11,682 bases of DNA, taken from positions 1 to 11,682 of the forward strand of contig CAKUJA010000067.1 in assembly GCA_934661135.1 (NCBI GenBank). The letters run 5' to 3'. Shown here piece after piece: positions 1 through 6,640 of the stretch. The position numbers and the translations under genes are program-made. Source of the DNA: an uncultured Oscillospiraceae bacterium (GTDB lineage: Bacteria > Bacillota > Clostridia > Oscillospirales > Oscillospiraceae). The notes under the pieces are model-generated. The model saw only the letters and a program-made list of their open reading frames with translations, was not told the DNA's origin and made no database searches. Positions within the stretch are counted from its first letter, which is position 1; every line of letters begins with the position of its first letter.

Positions 1-2095
1 TATTGGTCGAGTACGGAACAAACTCCCAGCCATTTTTGCTTGTTACGCTGACGGAAGAAACCTTTACATCACCAGTGGAATTGTTGACGATGGAAGCAGC
101 GGCGACATAAACCTTGCCAGCCTCATCGACGACAAGCGGCAAGGTGGCCGGAACTGTCACCGAAAACAGCTCCGTAATTTCCCAGTGCGCATAGTACGTT
201 GCTGCGCTGGTTTCCTTGAAAACGGTGTTTGCCGTAACTTCCGTACCGCCATCTTTCTCCGTAAACCAACCTGAAAATTCAGCATTTTTGCGTTCCGGGT
301 CTTTTGGCAGCACCAGCTTTTCACCGTAGGTCTGCTCGGTCGTTTCGCTCTGACCGATGCCCAGATCCCATGTTACGGTGTACGTATTGGCTTCAAATTG
401 CGCATAGAACGTCTGGCTGGAAGTGACTGCCGTGATTGTGGTATAGAGCTTACCGCCCGTTTTTTCGGTATACCAGTTCTTGAAGGTGTGTCCGGTTTTC
501 ATAGGAGAAGCGCTGGGCGCGGTCGGCGCAGAATTCGGCTTGACAGTTTCACTGAACGATGCTTTTCCATTGATCGTGCCGCCGTTGCTGCCTGCATCCC
601 ATGTAACAGTCAAGGAGACGGTTGCGCCGCAATCGTCGCATTTGCCATCGCCGTTCGCGTCGATGTGGTCGGCATACTCATAACCGGAGTCTCCACAGGC
701 CGAGCACGTCTTGGTGCGCTTATGCCGCACCTCATTGTCCGAAACCCACGAACCGTAGCCATACGAATGGTCAGCATAGTCGTAGGTAGACGCGCCGCAG
801 CCGGAGCAGGTTTTGCTTCTGCGATGCTGCGTATCCGAATACTTGCTCCAAGAACCTGTCGAATAGCTGTGACTGCTATACTCCGTTGTGGAGTATCCGC
901 AGGTGCGGCATGTTGCAGTACGGCTGTGCTGACTGTCTGAATAATTGCTCCAGGAACCATAGCTCATGCTGTGGCTGGCATAATCATAATCCGTCGAACC
1001 GCAGTTTCGGCAAGAACCGGTGCGCCTATGCTGGCTGGACGAATACTGCTCCCATGAGCCATAGCTATAGTTGTGTCCGCTTGCATAGATGGTTTCGCTC
1101 TTGGTCTGGCCGCAGGCGCACGAATAGCTTCTGTAACCATTGCTGGTGCAGGTCGCTGCCTGCTGGCTCTGCAATACCCATGTATGGCTGCCGCAGTCCG
1201 GGCAAGTGCCGGAACCGTAGGCACCCGCGCCGTGGCTCTTATAGGTGTAAGTACCAAGGTACTGGACGTAGTGGCAGGCGTAACACTCGTTATAGTTTGC
1301 ATGACCGCGCGAGGAATGTGCAACTTCAACGTATGTGCCCTGGAACGAATACTTTCCGCACGAAGGGCAGTTGCCGATGATTGAGCCGGTAGACTGAACA
1401 GAAACACCCGGCGCTTTCTTGATGCCGCTGGTCGCAGTGGAGTCAGCATCCGCATTCTGATATACACCATAAAGGTCATTAAAATAGCGTTCGCTGCGGT
1501 TGGATGCGGCCCAATCGTAAGTGTGGAACGGCACGGACGATTTTGGGTAGCCAATCAGGTAGCCGATATAGAGTGTATCGCCAGCGTCAGCCTCGCGCCA
1601 GAACGCATCCTCGCCAATGGATTCCAGAATGTCCTCGCCATAATAAATCGTGAGCGTAGACAGCTTCGGGCAGTTGTAGAACGCATGGCGGCCAATGACC
1701 GGCGTGGTGCCGGGGATCTCAGCTGTGGTCAGGCTGATGCAGTCTTCAAACCAATACGCAAGGTCAGAAATCGCAAGGTTTTCCATATCGTCAAACCAGA
1801 CCTGCGTGATCTGATCCCGGACAGCCGCCCACGGCTGGTCGTCCTTGCTCGTGAATGGCTCACAGTCGCCGGAGCCGGAGATGGTCAGCCAGCCCTTTTC
1901 ATCCAGCGACCAGCGAATGCCGCTGTTCTGGATCGTGCCGGATGTGGCAGCTTCGTTGGAAACCACGGTTTCTTCGTCAGGAGCGCTGTCATAGATCGTG
2001 TGTTCGTCCACTTCGGCGGCAAATGCCGCGACGGACAGCGAAAACAGCATACAAAGAGCCAGCACAAATGCGGTGAATTTCTTGAAATTCTTCAT
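1..2095 (-). CDS. Large secreted BspA-like/Cys-repeat/InlB-B-repeat surface protein (3' end outside window)
   Basis: Open from ATG at 2095 to the left edge: 698 residues with no stop. Residues 1-27 are a signal peptide (basic start, hydrophobic core, AFAAE cleavage region). Residues about 55-180 resemble a BspA/LRR_5-type domain (LTISGSG, then IGRHAFYNC and IGEDAFW motifs). Residues about 235-345 hold several CxxC motifs. Residues 346-477 are four 34-residue Cys/His repeats, followed by an acidic DANGDGKCDDCG segment. Two InlB-B/Flg_new-type repeats occupy about 495-568 and 570-640 (VTWDAG, GHTFKNWY, YAQFEANTYTVTWDLG, YYAHW). From about 644 begins the VPATLPLVV domain also found in the two small secreted proteins upstream. 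Its ATG overlaps the preceding gene's stop by one base (TAATG), and AAAGGAGG at 2103-2110 lies 7 bases before the start, so translation is probably coupled. Likely exported and displayed or adhesive; no LPXTG or SLH is seen in the visible part. The domain calls are pattern-based; the function is inferred. Confidence 0.85.
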   Translation of the reverse strand, partial: MKNFKKFTAFVLALCMLFSLSVAAFAAEVDEHTIYDSAPDEETVVSNEAATSGTIQNSGIRWSLDEKGWLTISGSGDCEPFTSKDDQPWAAVRDQITQVWFDDMENLAISDLAYWFEDCISLTTAEIPGTTPVIGRHAFYNCPKLSTLTIYYGEDILESIGEDAFWREADAGDTLYIGYLIGYPKSSVPFHTYDWAASNRSERYFNDLYGVYQNADADSTATSGIKKAPGVSVQSTGSIIGNCPSCGKYSFQGTYVEVAHSSRGHANYNECYACHYVQYLGTYTYKSHGAGAYGSGTCPDCGSHTWVLQSQQAATCTSNGYRSYSCACGQTKSETIYASGHNYSYGSWEQYSSSQHRRTGSCRNCGSTDYDYASHSMSYGSWSNYSDSQHSRTATCRTCGYSTTEYSSHSYSTGSWSKYSDTQHRRSKTCSGCGASTYDYADHSYGYGSWVSDNEVRHKRTKTCSACGDSGYEYADHIDANGDGKCDDCGATVSLTVTWDAGSNGGTINGKASFSETVKPNSAPTAPSASPMKTGHTFKNWYTEKTGGKLYTTITAVTSSQTFYAQFEANTYTVTWDLGIGQSETTEQTYGEKLVLPKDPERKNAEFSGWFTEKDGGTEVTANTVFKETSAATYYAHWEITELFSVTVPATLPLVVDEAGKVYVAAASIVNNSTGDVKVSSVSVTSKNGWEFVPYSTN
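665..1060 (-). repeat. Four tandem 102-bp units encoding 34-residue Cys/His repeats
   Basis: Within the large surface protein, units begin with GSW and share the pattern GSWxxYSxxQHxR, then CxxCG, then Y-x-x-H at the end. The first cysteines fall at residues 362, 396, 430 and 464, exactly 34 residues (102 bases) apart. The fourth unit is shorter and its start diverges. The nucleotide copies have drifted while the protein pattern is kept, so this is an old, selected protein repeat rather than a fresh DNA expansion. The CxxC and His spacing could bind a metal or form disulfides on the outside of the cell; the sequence alone does not decide which. Confidence 0.85.
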
Positions 2096-2616
2096 TATGC
2101 AGCCTCCTTTTCGTTCACAGCGGCGATGGTGAACACAATCGTCGCGGCGTTGATGTTCGTGACGGCTTCACTTGCGGAAACCTTGGCTTTATATCGGATG
2201 GCGAGATTTTTCTCGGCGGCAATCGCCGGGAACGCACCGTCCACAAGCGTCAGACTGCCTGCGCCTTTCGTGCTACAACCATTGATGCTAAGTGCGATGC
2301 TGTTCTTGCTTGCCGTAAAATCGTCAAAATTTCCAATCTCAAATGTACCAGCCTGCACGTCAACCTTTGTGACTTTAATTGCACCGTTCTTTCCAGTATT
2401 TGTGATGGCGGCGTTGTTGGCGCAGACTACATAACCGTCCACCAGCGACACGGGCAGACAAGCCGGAACCGTACACGAAATCGGAGAAACCGTATTGACC
2501 ACGGTGAGCGTCACCGGCACGCGGGCCTCGGTTGTTTCCGCTGCCGATGCGCCCACGCTCAGTGATAGAATCATTGTCAGTGCCAACAGAAAAGTGATAA
2601 GTTTCTTCTTATTCAT
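2095..2616 (-). CDS. Small secreted protein with the VPxxLPV domain (173 aa)
   Basis: Start chosen at ATG 2616. It follows AAGGAGGTG at 2622-2630 by 7 bases and puts a typical signal peptide at the N-terminus (MNKKK, hydrophobic core, VGASAAE). An in-frame upstream ATG exists but lies inside the preceding gene and would bury the signal peptide. The ATG overlaps the TGA of the SLH gene (TGATG). The mature part has CTVPACLPVSL (residues about 48-58), then an AITNTG/IKVTKVDV segment, and ends in SEAVTNINAATIVFTIA (about 149-165). The same order of motifs occurs in the small secreted protein at 4053-4670 and, for the first half, at the end of the large surface protein. No catalytic motif, SLH or sortase signal is seen. 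I do not recognise a named family. A small beta-rich structural subunit or ligand-binding module fits best. Confidence 0.8.
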   Translation of the reverse strand: MNKKKLITFLLALTMILSLSVGASAAETTEARVPVTLTVVNTVSPISCTVPACLPVSLVDGYVVCANNAAITNTGKNGAIKVTKVDVQAGTFEIGNFDDFTASKNSIALSINGCSTKGAGSLTLVDGAFPAIAAEKNLAIRYKAKVSASEAVTNINAATIVFTIAAVNEKEAA

Positions 2617-3989
2617 CACTGCACCTCCTTCGGCCACAAATACGCTGTGTGCAAGGTAAGCTCTGTGTTCAGCGTGCCAATCTGCTTGGCGTCTCGGTAT
2701 GCTGTGATCGTGACCGTGCAATCCACATTGCCGAACTCCGGAATTTCGAGAAGTGTAAGCGTCGAGATAGATTTTCCGGCGGCAAGCTCAAAAGCGTCGG
2801 CAATCAGTGTATTGTCCTTGTTGCGGCGAATTTCTACCTTATAGGTATCGTTCTTGCTATTGTTGATAAACTCGGCTTTCACGCTGGATTCTCCAACCAA
2901 AGCATATAAATGAGCAGGAGCAGTAATATCAATCTGATTGTCCGCGACGATGGCGTTGAGCTGCTTCTGGGCTTCGCGCAATCCTGAAACGTCATAAAAG
3001 ATAATTTCAGTTTCTTTGAATGCCTTTGCTCTGTCTGTGATTCTGGTTTTGATCGTGTCAATGACCGCAAGGGTGGAATCTCTGTCATAAATGACTTTCA
3101 CGGCATCGTCTACGCGGGCTACGACAACAGCGGGCATATTCGTCCCAGCGTTGCAGTACACGGCTTTTGTACCGCCGCCCCAGACGAGCAGACGACCCTT
3201 GACGGTCACATTGTCCAGCACGAGTTTACCATCCGCCGCGCCGCAGCCGATGATGAGGTCGCCATCCACGGTCAGGTTTTTCAGCTCTACATCGTCGGTG
3301 CGGATCAGGACGCTGCCTTTAATGTCCTTGTCATAAGTGCCCTTGGATACAACGTAAGTGCCGATGATGTTATGGAAAATCTGCGCAAATTCCGCGCGCG
3401 TGATGTTGTCCAGCGGCGCAAGAACTTTGCCACGGCCGTGAATGTAGTCTGCACCGACCATCGCGCGCACATAGGGCAGCGCCCAGTTGGAAATCTCGCT
3501 GCGGTCAGAAAACGCGGACAGATCCGTTTTGGAATACGAATCGTAGTCCAACTCCAGCGCACGGGCAACGACCGTCATGGCTTCCTGCCGCGTGATAGGC
3601 GAATCTGGTGCCATTGAGGAAGAACTGCGCCCGTTATAAGTACCCATCTGGACGGCGAGCGCAACATCTTTGTAATACCACTTGCTCTTGGATACGTCTT
3701 TGTACTGTGAAATGTCAGCGGTTTTATAACACCCGAACGAGCGGTTGATGATCGCGGCCATTTCCGCGCGGGTCATATCGCCGTTCGGATCGATGATCGT
3801 GCTGGATTTGCCGTACAAAAGTCCGTTATCCACGGCTGCGCTCACGGCTTCGGCGTACCATGCGGATTTATCGAAATCGCGGAAATCTGTGGCTTTGCGG
3901 TTGGGTGTGTTTGCCGCCGACGCGCTGACTGCCAGCGATAAGCAGGATACCGCCGCAAGGAATAATGCGAGGATTCGTTTGCGTTTCAT
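2616..3989 (-). CDS. SLH-domain cell-wall-anchored surface protein (457 aa)
   Basis: Signal peptide at residues 1-26 (MKRKR start, SASAAN cleavage region). Three S-layer-homology repeats follow at about 33-88, 94-150 and 156-210. Each has the aromatic W/Y-rich first helix, and they carry the key motifs TRAE (73-76), TRQE (133-136) and TRAE (197-200), which in this family bind pyruvylated secondary cell-wall polysaccharide. Residues about 224-270 read as short alternating beta strands (VLIRTDDVELKNLTVDGDLI), like a polymer-forming or beta-helical segment. About 355-450 look like an Ig-like beta domain. ATG 3989 follows GGAGG by 7 bases. This is the only protein of the surface operon with an obvious wall anchor, so it may tether the others. 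It resembles other clostridial three-SLH proteins; its ligand is unknown. Confidence 0.92.
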   Translation of the reverse strand: MKRKRILALFLAAVSCLSLAVSASAANTPNRKATDFRDFDKSAWYAEAVSAAVDNGLLYGKSSTIIDPNGDMTRAEMAAIINRSFGCYKTADISQYKDVSKSKWYYKDVALAVQMGTYNGRSSSSMAPDSPITRQEAMTVVARALELDYDSYSKTDLSAFSDRSEISNWALPYVRAMVGADYIHGRGKVLAPLDNITRAEFAQIFHNIIGTYVVSKGTYDKDIKGSVLIRTDDVELKNLTVDGDLIIGCGAADGKLVLDNVTVKGRLLVWGGGTKAVYCNAGTNMPAVVVARVDDAVKVIYDRDSTLAVIDTIKTRITDRAKAFKETEIIFYDVSGLREAQKQLNAIVADNQIDITAPAHLYALVGESSVKAEFINNSKNDTYKVEIRRNKDNTLIADAFELAAGKSISTLTLLEIPEFGNVDCTVTITAYRDAKQIGTLNTELTLHTAYLWPKEVQ

Positions 3990-4014
3990 TTGAAGTCCTC
4001 CGTTTCATAAGGTG

Positions 4015-4038
4015 AGGGGAACGCGCAAGCGTTCCCCT
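4015..4038 (-). promoter_or_regulatory. Perfect 10-bp hairpin between two surface-protein genes
   Basis: AGGGGAACGC and GCGTTCCCCT form a perfect 10-base-pair inverted repeat around a 4-base loop. It lies in the 63-base gap between the stop of the small secreted protein (4053) and the start of the SLH gene (3989). No run of T follows on the minus strand (CACCTTATG comes next), so it is not a classical intrinsic terminator. It could act as a partial terminator or as a 3' stabiliser of the upstream transcript. Either would make the small secreted protein more abundant than the genes downstream. Confidence 0.6.
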
Positions 4039-4052
4039 TGAATAAATTGCGA

Positions 4053-4670
4053 TTAGACTGCATCCCAAGCGATGATAAACAGGACACTTGCGATGGCGGT
4101 GTTCGTCACGGCTTCGCTGACCGGCGTAACGATTGCATCATAGGCGATGCCGATAGAGTTGGCAGAGGTATCGCCCACACCGGACATGAAGCAGCCTTCC
4201 ACAGCTGCATCCAGAAGCGTCTGCTTGGAAGCGTTCTTGTCGTCGGTCAGCTTCTTTTCGCCGTCGCCGAGGCAGAGGGAGAAGCCAAACTTATTAGAAT
4301 TGACCTTTTCATGGGCGAGCGTGGCCTTGTCGCCGAACGCAGCCAGCGACCAACCCTGCGCGGCTTCGATGGAAATATTCGCAACTTTTACTGCACCAAA
4401 CGAATTGTTGATGATCTTCGCGTCGGTCGCGGTGGAAACAGTGCCGTCAGTGCCAACGGCAACCGGGAGGACGGTAGGCACGACTACGGACATTTTGGTA
4501 GCTGCCGGGTCGCCGCCGATGCTGCCGTCAGCGGTGGACGAGAGCGTGACGCTGGAAGTGCCGGTGCCGCCCGAAGCATCAACCGTGTTGGCAGCGGAAG
4601 CGGAAATTGCGAGGGAAGCGATCATGCAGACCGCAAGGATGAGGGAAACGATTTTCTTAGTGTTTTTCAT
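4053..4670 (-). CDS. Secreted VPxxLPV-domain protein, candidate major surface subunit (205 aa)
   Basis: ATG 4670 follows AAAGGAG by about 8 bases. Residues 1-27 are a signal peptide (MKNTKK, hydrophobic core, ISASAAN). A Ser/Thr/Gly-rich linker runs to about residue 58. The conserved part then begins: VVVPTVLPVAV (62-72), AKIINNSFGAVKVANISI (84-101), a GW at 106-107, and a C-terminal SEAVTNTAIASVLFIIAWDAV stretch (185-205). The strongly hydrophobic beta-like end is shared in pattern with the 173-aa paralogue and is too short and interrupted to be a confident membrane anchor. There is no LPXTG. A hairpin directly after the gene would favour higher expression of this subunit than of the downstream genes. 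The family is not named here; a structural (fibre or surface-layer) subunit is an inference from size, export, paralogy and context. Confidence 0.83.
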   Translation of the reverse strand: MKNTKKIVSLILAVCMIASLAISASAANTVDASGGTGTSSVTLSSTADGSIGGDPAATKMSVVVPTVLPVAVGTDGTVSTATDAKIINNSFGAVKVANISIEAAQGWSLAAFGDKATLAHEKVNSNKFGFSLCLGDGEKKLTDDKNASKQTLLDAAVEGCFMSGVGDTSANSIGIAYDAIVTPVSEAVTNTAIASVLFIIAWDAV

Positions 4671-4693
4671 TGTAATGACTCCTTTGATTAAAA

Positions 4694-5263
4694 TTAGTGT
4701 TGAATCGTAATTGTAATGATTGCCCCGGCTGTGCCGATGATTGCACCAGATTCCGGGTCAAGGTTATGAAAATAAGCGGTACATTCGTATGTACCCGCGG
4801 GAAGAACCACGTCCAGCCGCGCACGTTCAATCTTACTGCCAACGGCAATGGCGCCGGATTCATAAATCTGTTCGCCCGTATCATTACGGACGATCTGAAC
4901 CATCTGCGGATAGTTATTGATGGACTCATTTACGAGCATCAGATTTCCCTCAGATGCTCCATCCTCAAAGATGGGTGCGGTGTTGGCTGAAATGTTAATC
5001 ATGCCCTCGGCCACTTTTTCATTCAGCCGCGCTTCGATTTCCTCCGGCGAAAGGTTATCCCAGCCGCCCTCAACGGCGCTGGAATCGTAGACGATGCCGG
5101 ATTTGCTGCTTGCAAGCGCCGCATCTGCGGGCTTATGCAGCAGCCTGACTGCGAGGAAAATGCCCGCGCCGACCAGTAGGACGAGGAAAATGACCGCGTA
5201 GACGGTAATGTCCTTCGAGCGTGTTTCACGAGGGGCGTCAACGTATTCTTCTTTGGCTTTCAT
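4694..5263 (-). CDS. Membrane-anchored extracytoplasmic protein (189 aa), first gene of surface operon
   Basis: ATG 5263 follows AAAGGAG by 8 bases. A short charged cytoplasmic N-terminus (1-19) is followed by one transmembrane helix at about 19-42 (YAVIFLVLLVGAGIFLAV). No cleavage site is obvious, so the protein is probably anchored N-in/C-out. Residues about 66-88 form a charged helix (LSPEEIEARLNEKVAEG). Residues about 105-187 are a beta-rich domain with NLMLVNESINNYPQMVQIV, GSKIERARLD and PAGTYECTAYF motifs, ending in alternating hydrophobic strands. Similar small single-pass proteins occur in clostridial mobile elements from memory, but I cannot name the family. With 23 bases to the next gene it heads the surface operon. 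It may be an assembly platform or base anchor for the exported proteins; this is inference. Confidence 0.82.
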   Translation of the reverse strand: MKAKEEYVDAPRETRSKDITVYAVIFLVLLVGAGIFLAVRLLHKPADAALASSKSGIVYDSSAVEGGWDNLSPEEIEARLNEKVAEGMINISANTAPIFEDGASEGNLMLVNESINNYPQMVQIVRNDTGEQIYESGAIAVGSKIERARLDVVLPAGTYECTAYFHNLDPESGAIIGTAGAIITITIQH

Positions 5264-5290
5264 AGAGAAAACTCCTTTTGTAGTTTAGTA

Positions 5291-5315
5291 CCGTCAGGGA
5301 GGTACCCTCAGACGG
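5291..5315 (-). promoter_or_regulatory. Imperfect stem-loop just upstream of the surface operon ribosome binding site
   Basis: On the minus strand CCGTC, a 2-base bulge, AGGG, a 5-base loop, CCCT and GACGG give a 9-bp stem with one bulge. It lies about 15 bases before the AAAAGGAG of the 189-aa gene. No T-run follows, so a terminator is unlikely. It could be an mRNA element or a protein-binding inverted repeat controlling entry into the surface operon. No convincing -35/-10 pair was found in 5264-5383. Confidence 0.45.
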
Positions 5316-5365
5316 CGCAGCAGCGGTTCCAGTGTGGACGCTGCAGGAAACATGAAATCGGTCAT
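5294..5365 (-). CDS. Possible 23-residue leader ORF ahead of the surface operon
   Basis: ATG at 5365 opens a 23-codon reading frame that ends at a TGA at 5296-5294. The peptide begins MTDFMF and ends LLRRLRVPP. Its stop codon sits inside the 3' arm of the stem-loop at 5291-5315, so a ribosome translating it would melt that stem. Arg-Leu-Arg and a terminal Pro-Pro are the kinds of sequence known to slow ribosomes in some leader peptides. Against it, no ribosome binding site precedes the ATG, and any 120-base gap can hold a chance ORF of this size. It is in the same frame as the 189-aa gene but separated from it by TGA and TAA, so it is not a missed N-terminus. Confidence 0.25.
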   Translation of the reverse strand: MTDFMFPAASTLEPLLRRLRVPP

Positions 5366-5383
5366 AGGCAGAACGCTGCCGGA

Positions 5384-6637
5384 TTACAGGTTCCGCTTGA
5401 TGATCCGCGTGATAATGCCGACGGCAATGCCGTGTTCTTCATCCAGCCGTGTGACCGCGAAGCTGACATCGTCCTTTTTGCCGGGCATTCTGGAATCATA
5501 GCAGGTGTGCGCGATGGCGTTGACGCCGTTGTTCAGGCGGATATACACAACACCGCCGCGAAGATCTGTTACCTTGCCGGCGTACTTGCTCTGTACCTGA
5601 CACTTCTTCAAATTGTCCACGCTGGTTTCGGAAAACGTGCTGCGGATATCTGCCCGGATGGAAAGATGCTCGGCATCCTCACCGCTGATCTCCTGCACGC
5701 GGACCAGAACCCGGTCGCCGACACTGTAAAGGTCGCGGACGTCGGACACCCACTGCCAGGAGAGGTCACGCGCAAAGATGGCGCACTCAATGCCAAAGGC
5801 TTCGACGCGCAGCACCTTCTCTGCGACGGCGATCACGCGCGCTTCAACCAGACGTCCGGGATAGATGTAGGGATTCCCGGATGCGTCTTTGCCGAGATAG
5901 AACGTCTGTCGTTTTCGGAGCATGGCTTCCCGGCGGCTGGCAACGGCGCTGTGCGTGGTCGAATCAATGCCCTTGACAATAAAGTCAATCTCCGCGCCGA
6001 GCATCGTGCCGAGGATGCGATTCAGCCGGTTCATATAGTCGGCATACGCTCTGCCGGACGGCATCCGGTCCTCCAGCACGAGCATTTCACGGATCGGGAT
6101 GGCGATGCGGAAGCCGCGGAAGCTGACCGTCGCCAGCGTTTTGCCGCCTGCGGTCTGCTCAATGCCGTCCAGCGTACCGGTCAGGATCCGCCGCGTCCGA
6201 TAGGCGTTGCGGATCTCGTGCCAGAGTTCGTCCGTGGCTTCGGCTTCGCTCTTAATGCGTGTTCTGGCGGCAATCGTCAGAACCGCGTCATTGCGCGGCG
6301 CAGGCGGAAATTCTGAGGGTGTGGATTCAGGCGACGGTTCTTCTGTGGAGATGGTCAGCACCGGTTCTTCCTCGGAGGGCATCGGTTCCGCTTCGTCAGA
6401 CGGAGCAGGCTGCGGTTCTCCCTGCGCGGGAGCTTCGTTCAGCGCCTGAAGAAATTCTGTGTATTCCTCCGACGGTGTATCGTCCTCTGGTGCGCCATCC
6501 TCGGGCGGGCTTTCTGTCGGGATGGGTTCCTCCTGCGGTTCGGGGAGGGGCGTGTCGGGAAATTCCTGCGTTTCAGCGGAAAGCAGGTTGTCCTGTTCAC
6601 CGCTGTCCGGGGCAGGCAATTCCTTTTTTCTTGGCAT
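5384..6637 (-). CDS. S1/OB-fold RNA-binding-like protein with acidic N-terminal tail (417 aa)
   Basis: ATG 6637 is 3 bases after the stop of the coupling-protein gene. Its ribosome binding site (AAGGAGG) lies in the last codons of that gene, so the two are co-translated. Residues 1-about 112 are low-complexity, rich in Pro, Glu, Asp and Ser, and surely disordered. Residues about 148-245 form a beta-rich unit (TGTLDGIEQTAGGKTLATVSFRGFRIAIP). About 258-330 read as an S1 domain (PGRLVEARVIAV, FGIECAIFARDLSW, YSVGDRVLVRVQEI). About 349-416 is a second S1-like unit (YAGKVTDLRGGVVYIRLNNGVNAIA). S1 domains usually bind single-stranded RNA or DNA. S1-type proteins next to coupling proteins occur in clostridial ICEs (from memory). 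A role in handling single-stranded transfer DNA or in regulating mRNA is plausible but unproven. Confidence 0.85.
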   Translation of the reverse strand: MPRKKELPAPDSGEQDNLLSAETQEFPDTPLPEPQEEPIPTESPPEDGAPEDDTPSEEYTEFLQALNEAPAQGEPQPAPSDEAEPMPSEEEPVLTISTEEPSPESTPSEFPPAPRNDAVLTIAARTRIKSEAEATDELWHEIRNAYRTRRILTGTLDGIEQTAGGKTLATVSFRGFRIAIPIREMLVLEDRMPSGRAYADYMNRLNRILGTMLGAEIDFIVKGIDSTTHSAVASRREAMLRKRQTFYLGKDASGNPYIYPGRLVEARVIAVAEKVLRVEAFGIECAIFARDLSWQWVSDVRDLYSVGDRVLVRVQEISGEDAEHLSIRADIRSTFSETSVDNLKKCQVQSKYAGKVTDLRGGVVYIRLNNGVNAIAHTCYDSRMPGKKDDVSFAVTRLDEEHGIAVGIITRIIKRNL

Positions 6638-6640
6638 GGG

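Noticed and set aside
665..1060. Regularly spaced repeats that could suggest a CRISPR array
   Set aside because: The 102-base units are contiguous, in coding frame and diverged at the third codon position; there are no identical short repeats separated by unique spacers.
398..1384. Long plus-strand open frames opposite the large surface protein
   Set aside because: Composition is shadow-like (Arg/Ala/Cys-rich, no domain, no ribosome binding site), while the minus-strand frame reads through as a coherent repeat protein.
1523..2434. A 303-codon plus-strand open frame
   Set aside because: It runs antisense across two well-supported minus-strand genes with strong ribosome binding sites; its protein shows no recognisable pattern.
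4015..4038. The hairpin as an intrinsic terminator
   Set aside because: No T-run follows on either strand, and the downstream genes look like part of the same operon.
4038..4691. A 217-codon plus-strand open frame
   Set aside because: It lies opposite the 205-aa secreted protein, which has a clear signal peptide and Shine-Dalgarno; the Gly/Arg/Asp-rich content is typical of a mirror frame.
1..5263. Sortase (LPXTG) anchoring of the surface proteins
   Set aside because: No LPXTG-like motif with a hydrophobic and basic tail is seen in any complete protein; anchoring is by SLH repeats or an N-terminal membrane helix instead. The large protein's end is outside the window, so it remains open.
5432..6316. 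A 294-codon plus-strand open frame
   Set aside because: Antisense to the S1-domain gene, no ribosome binding site, His/Asp/Gly-rich shadow composition.
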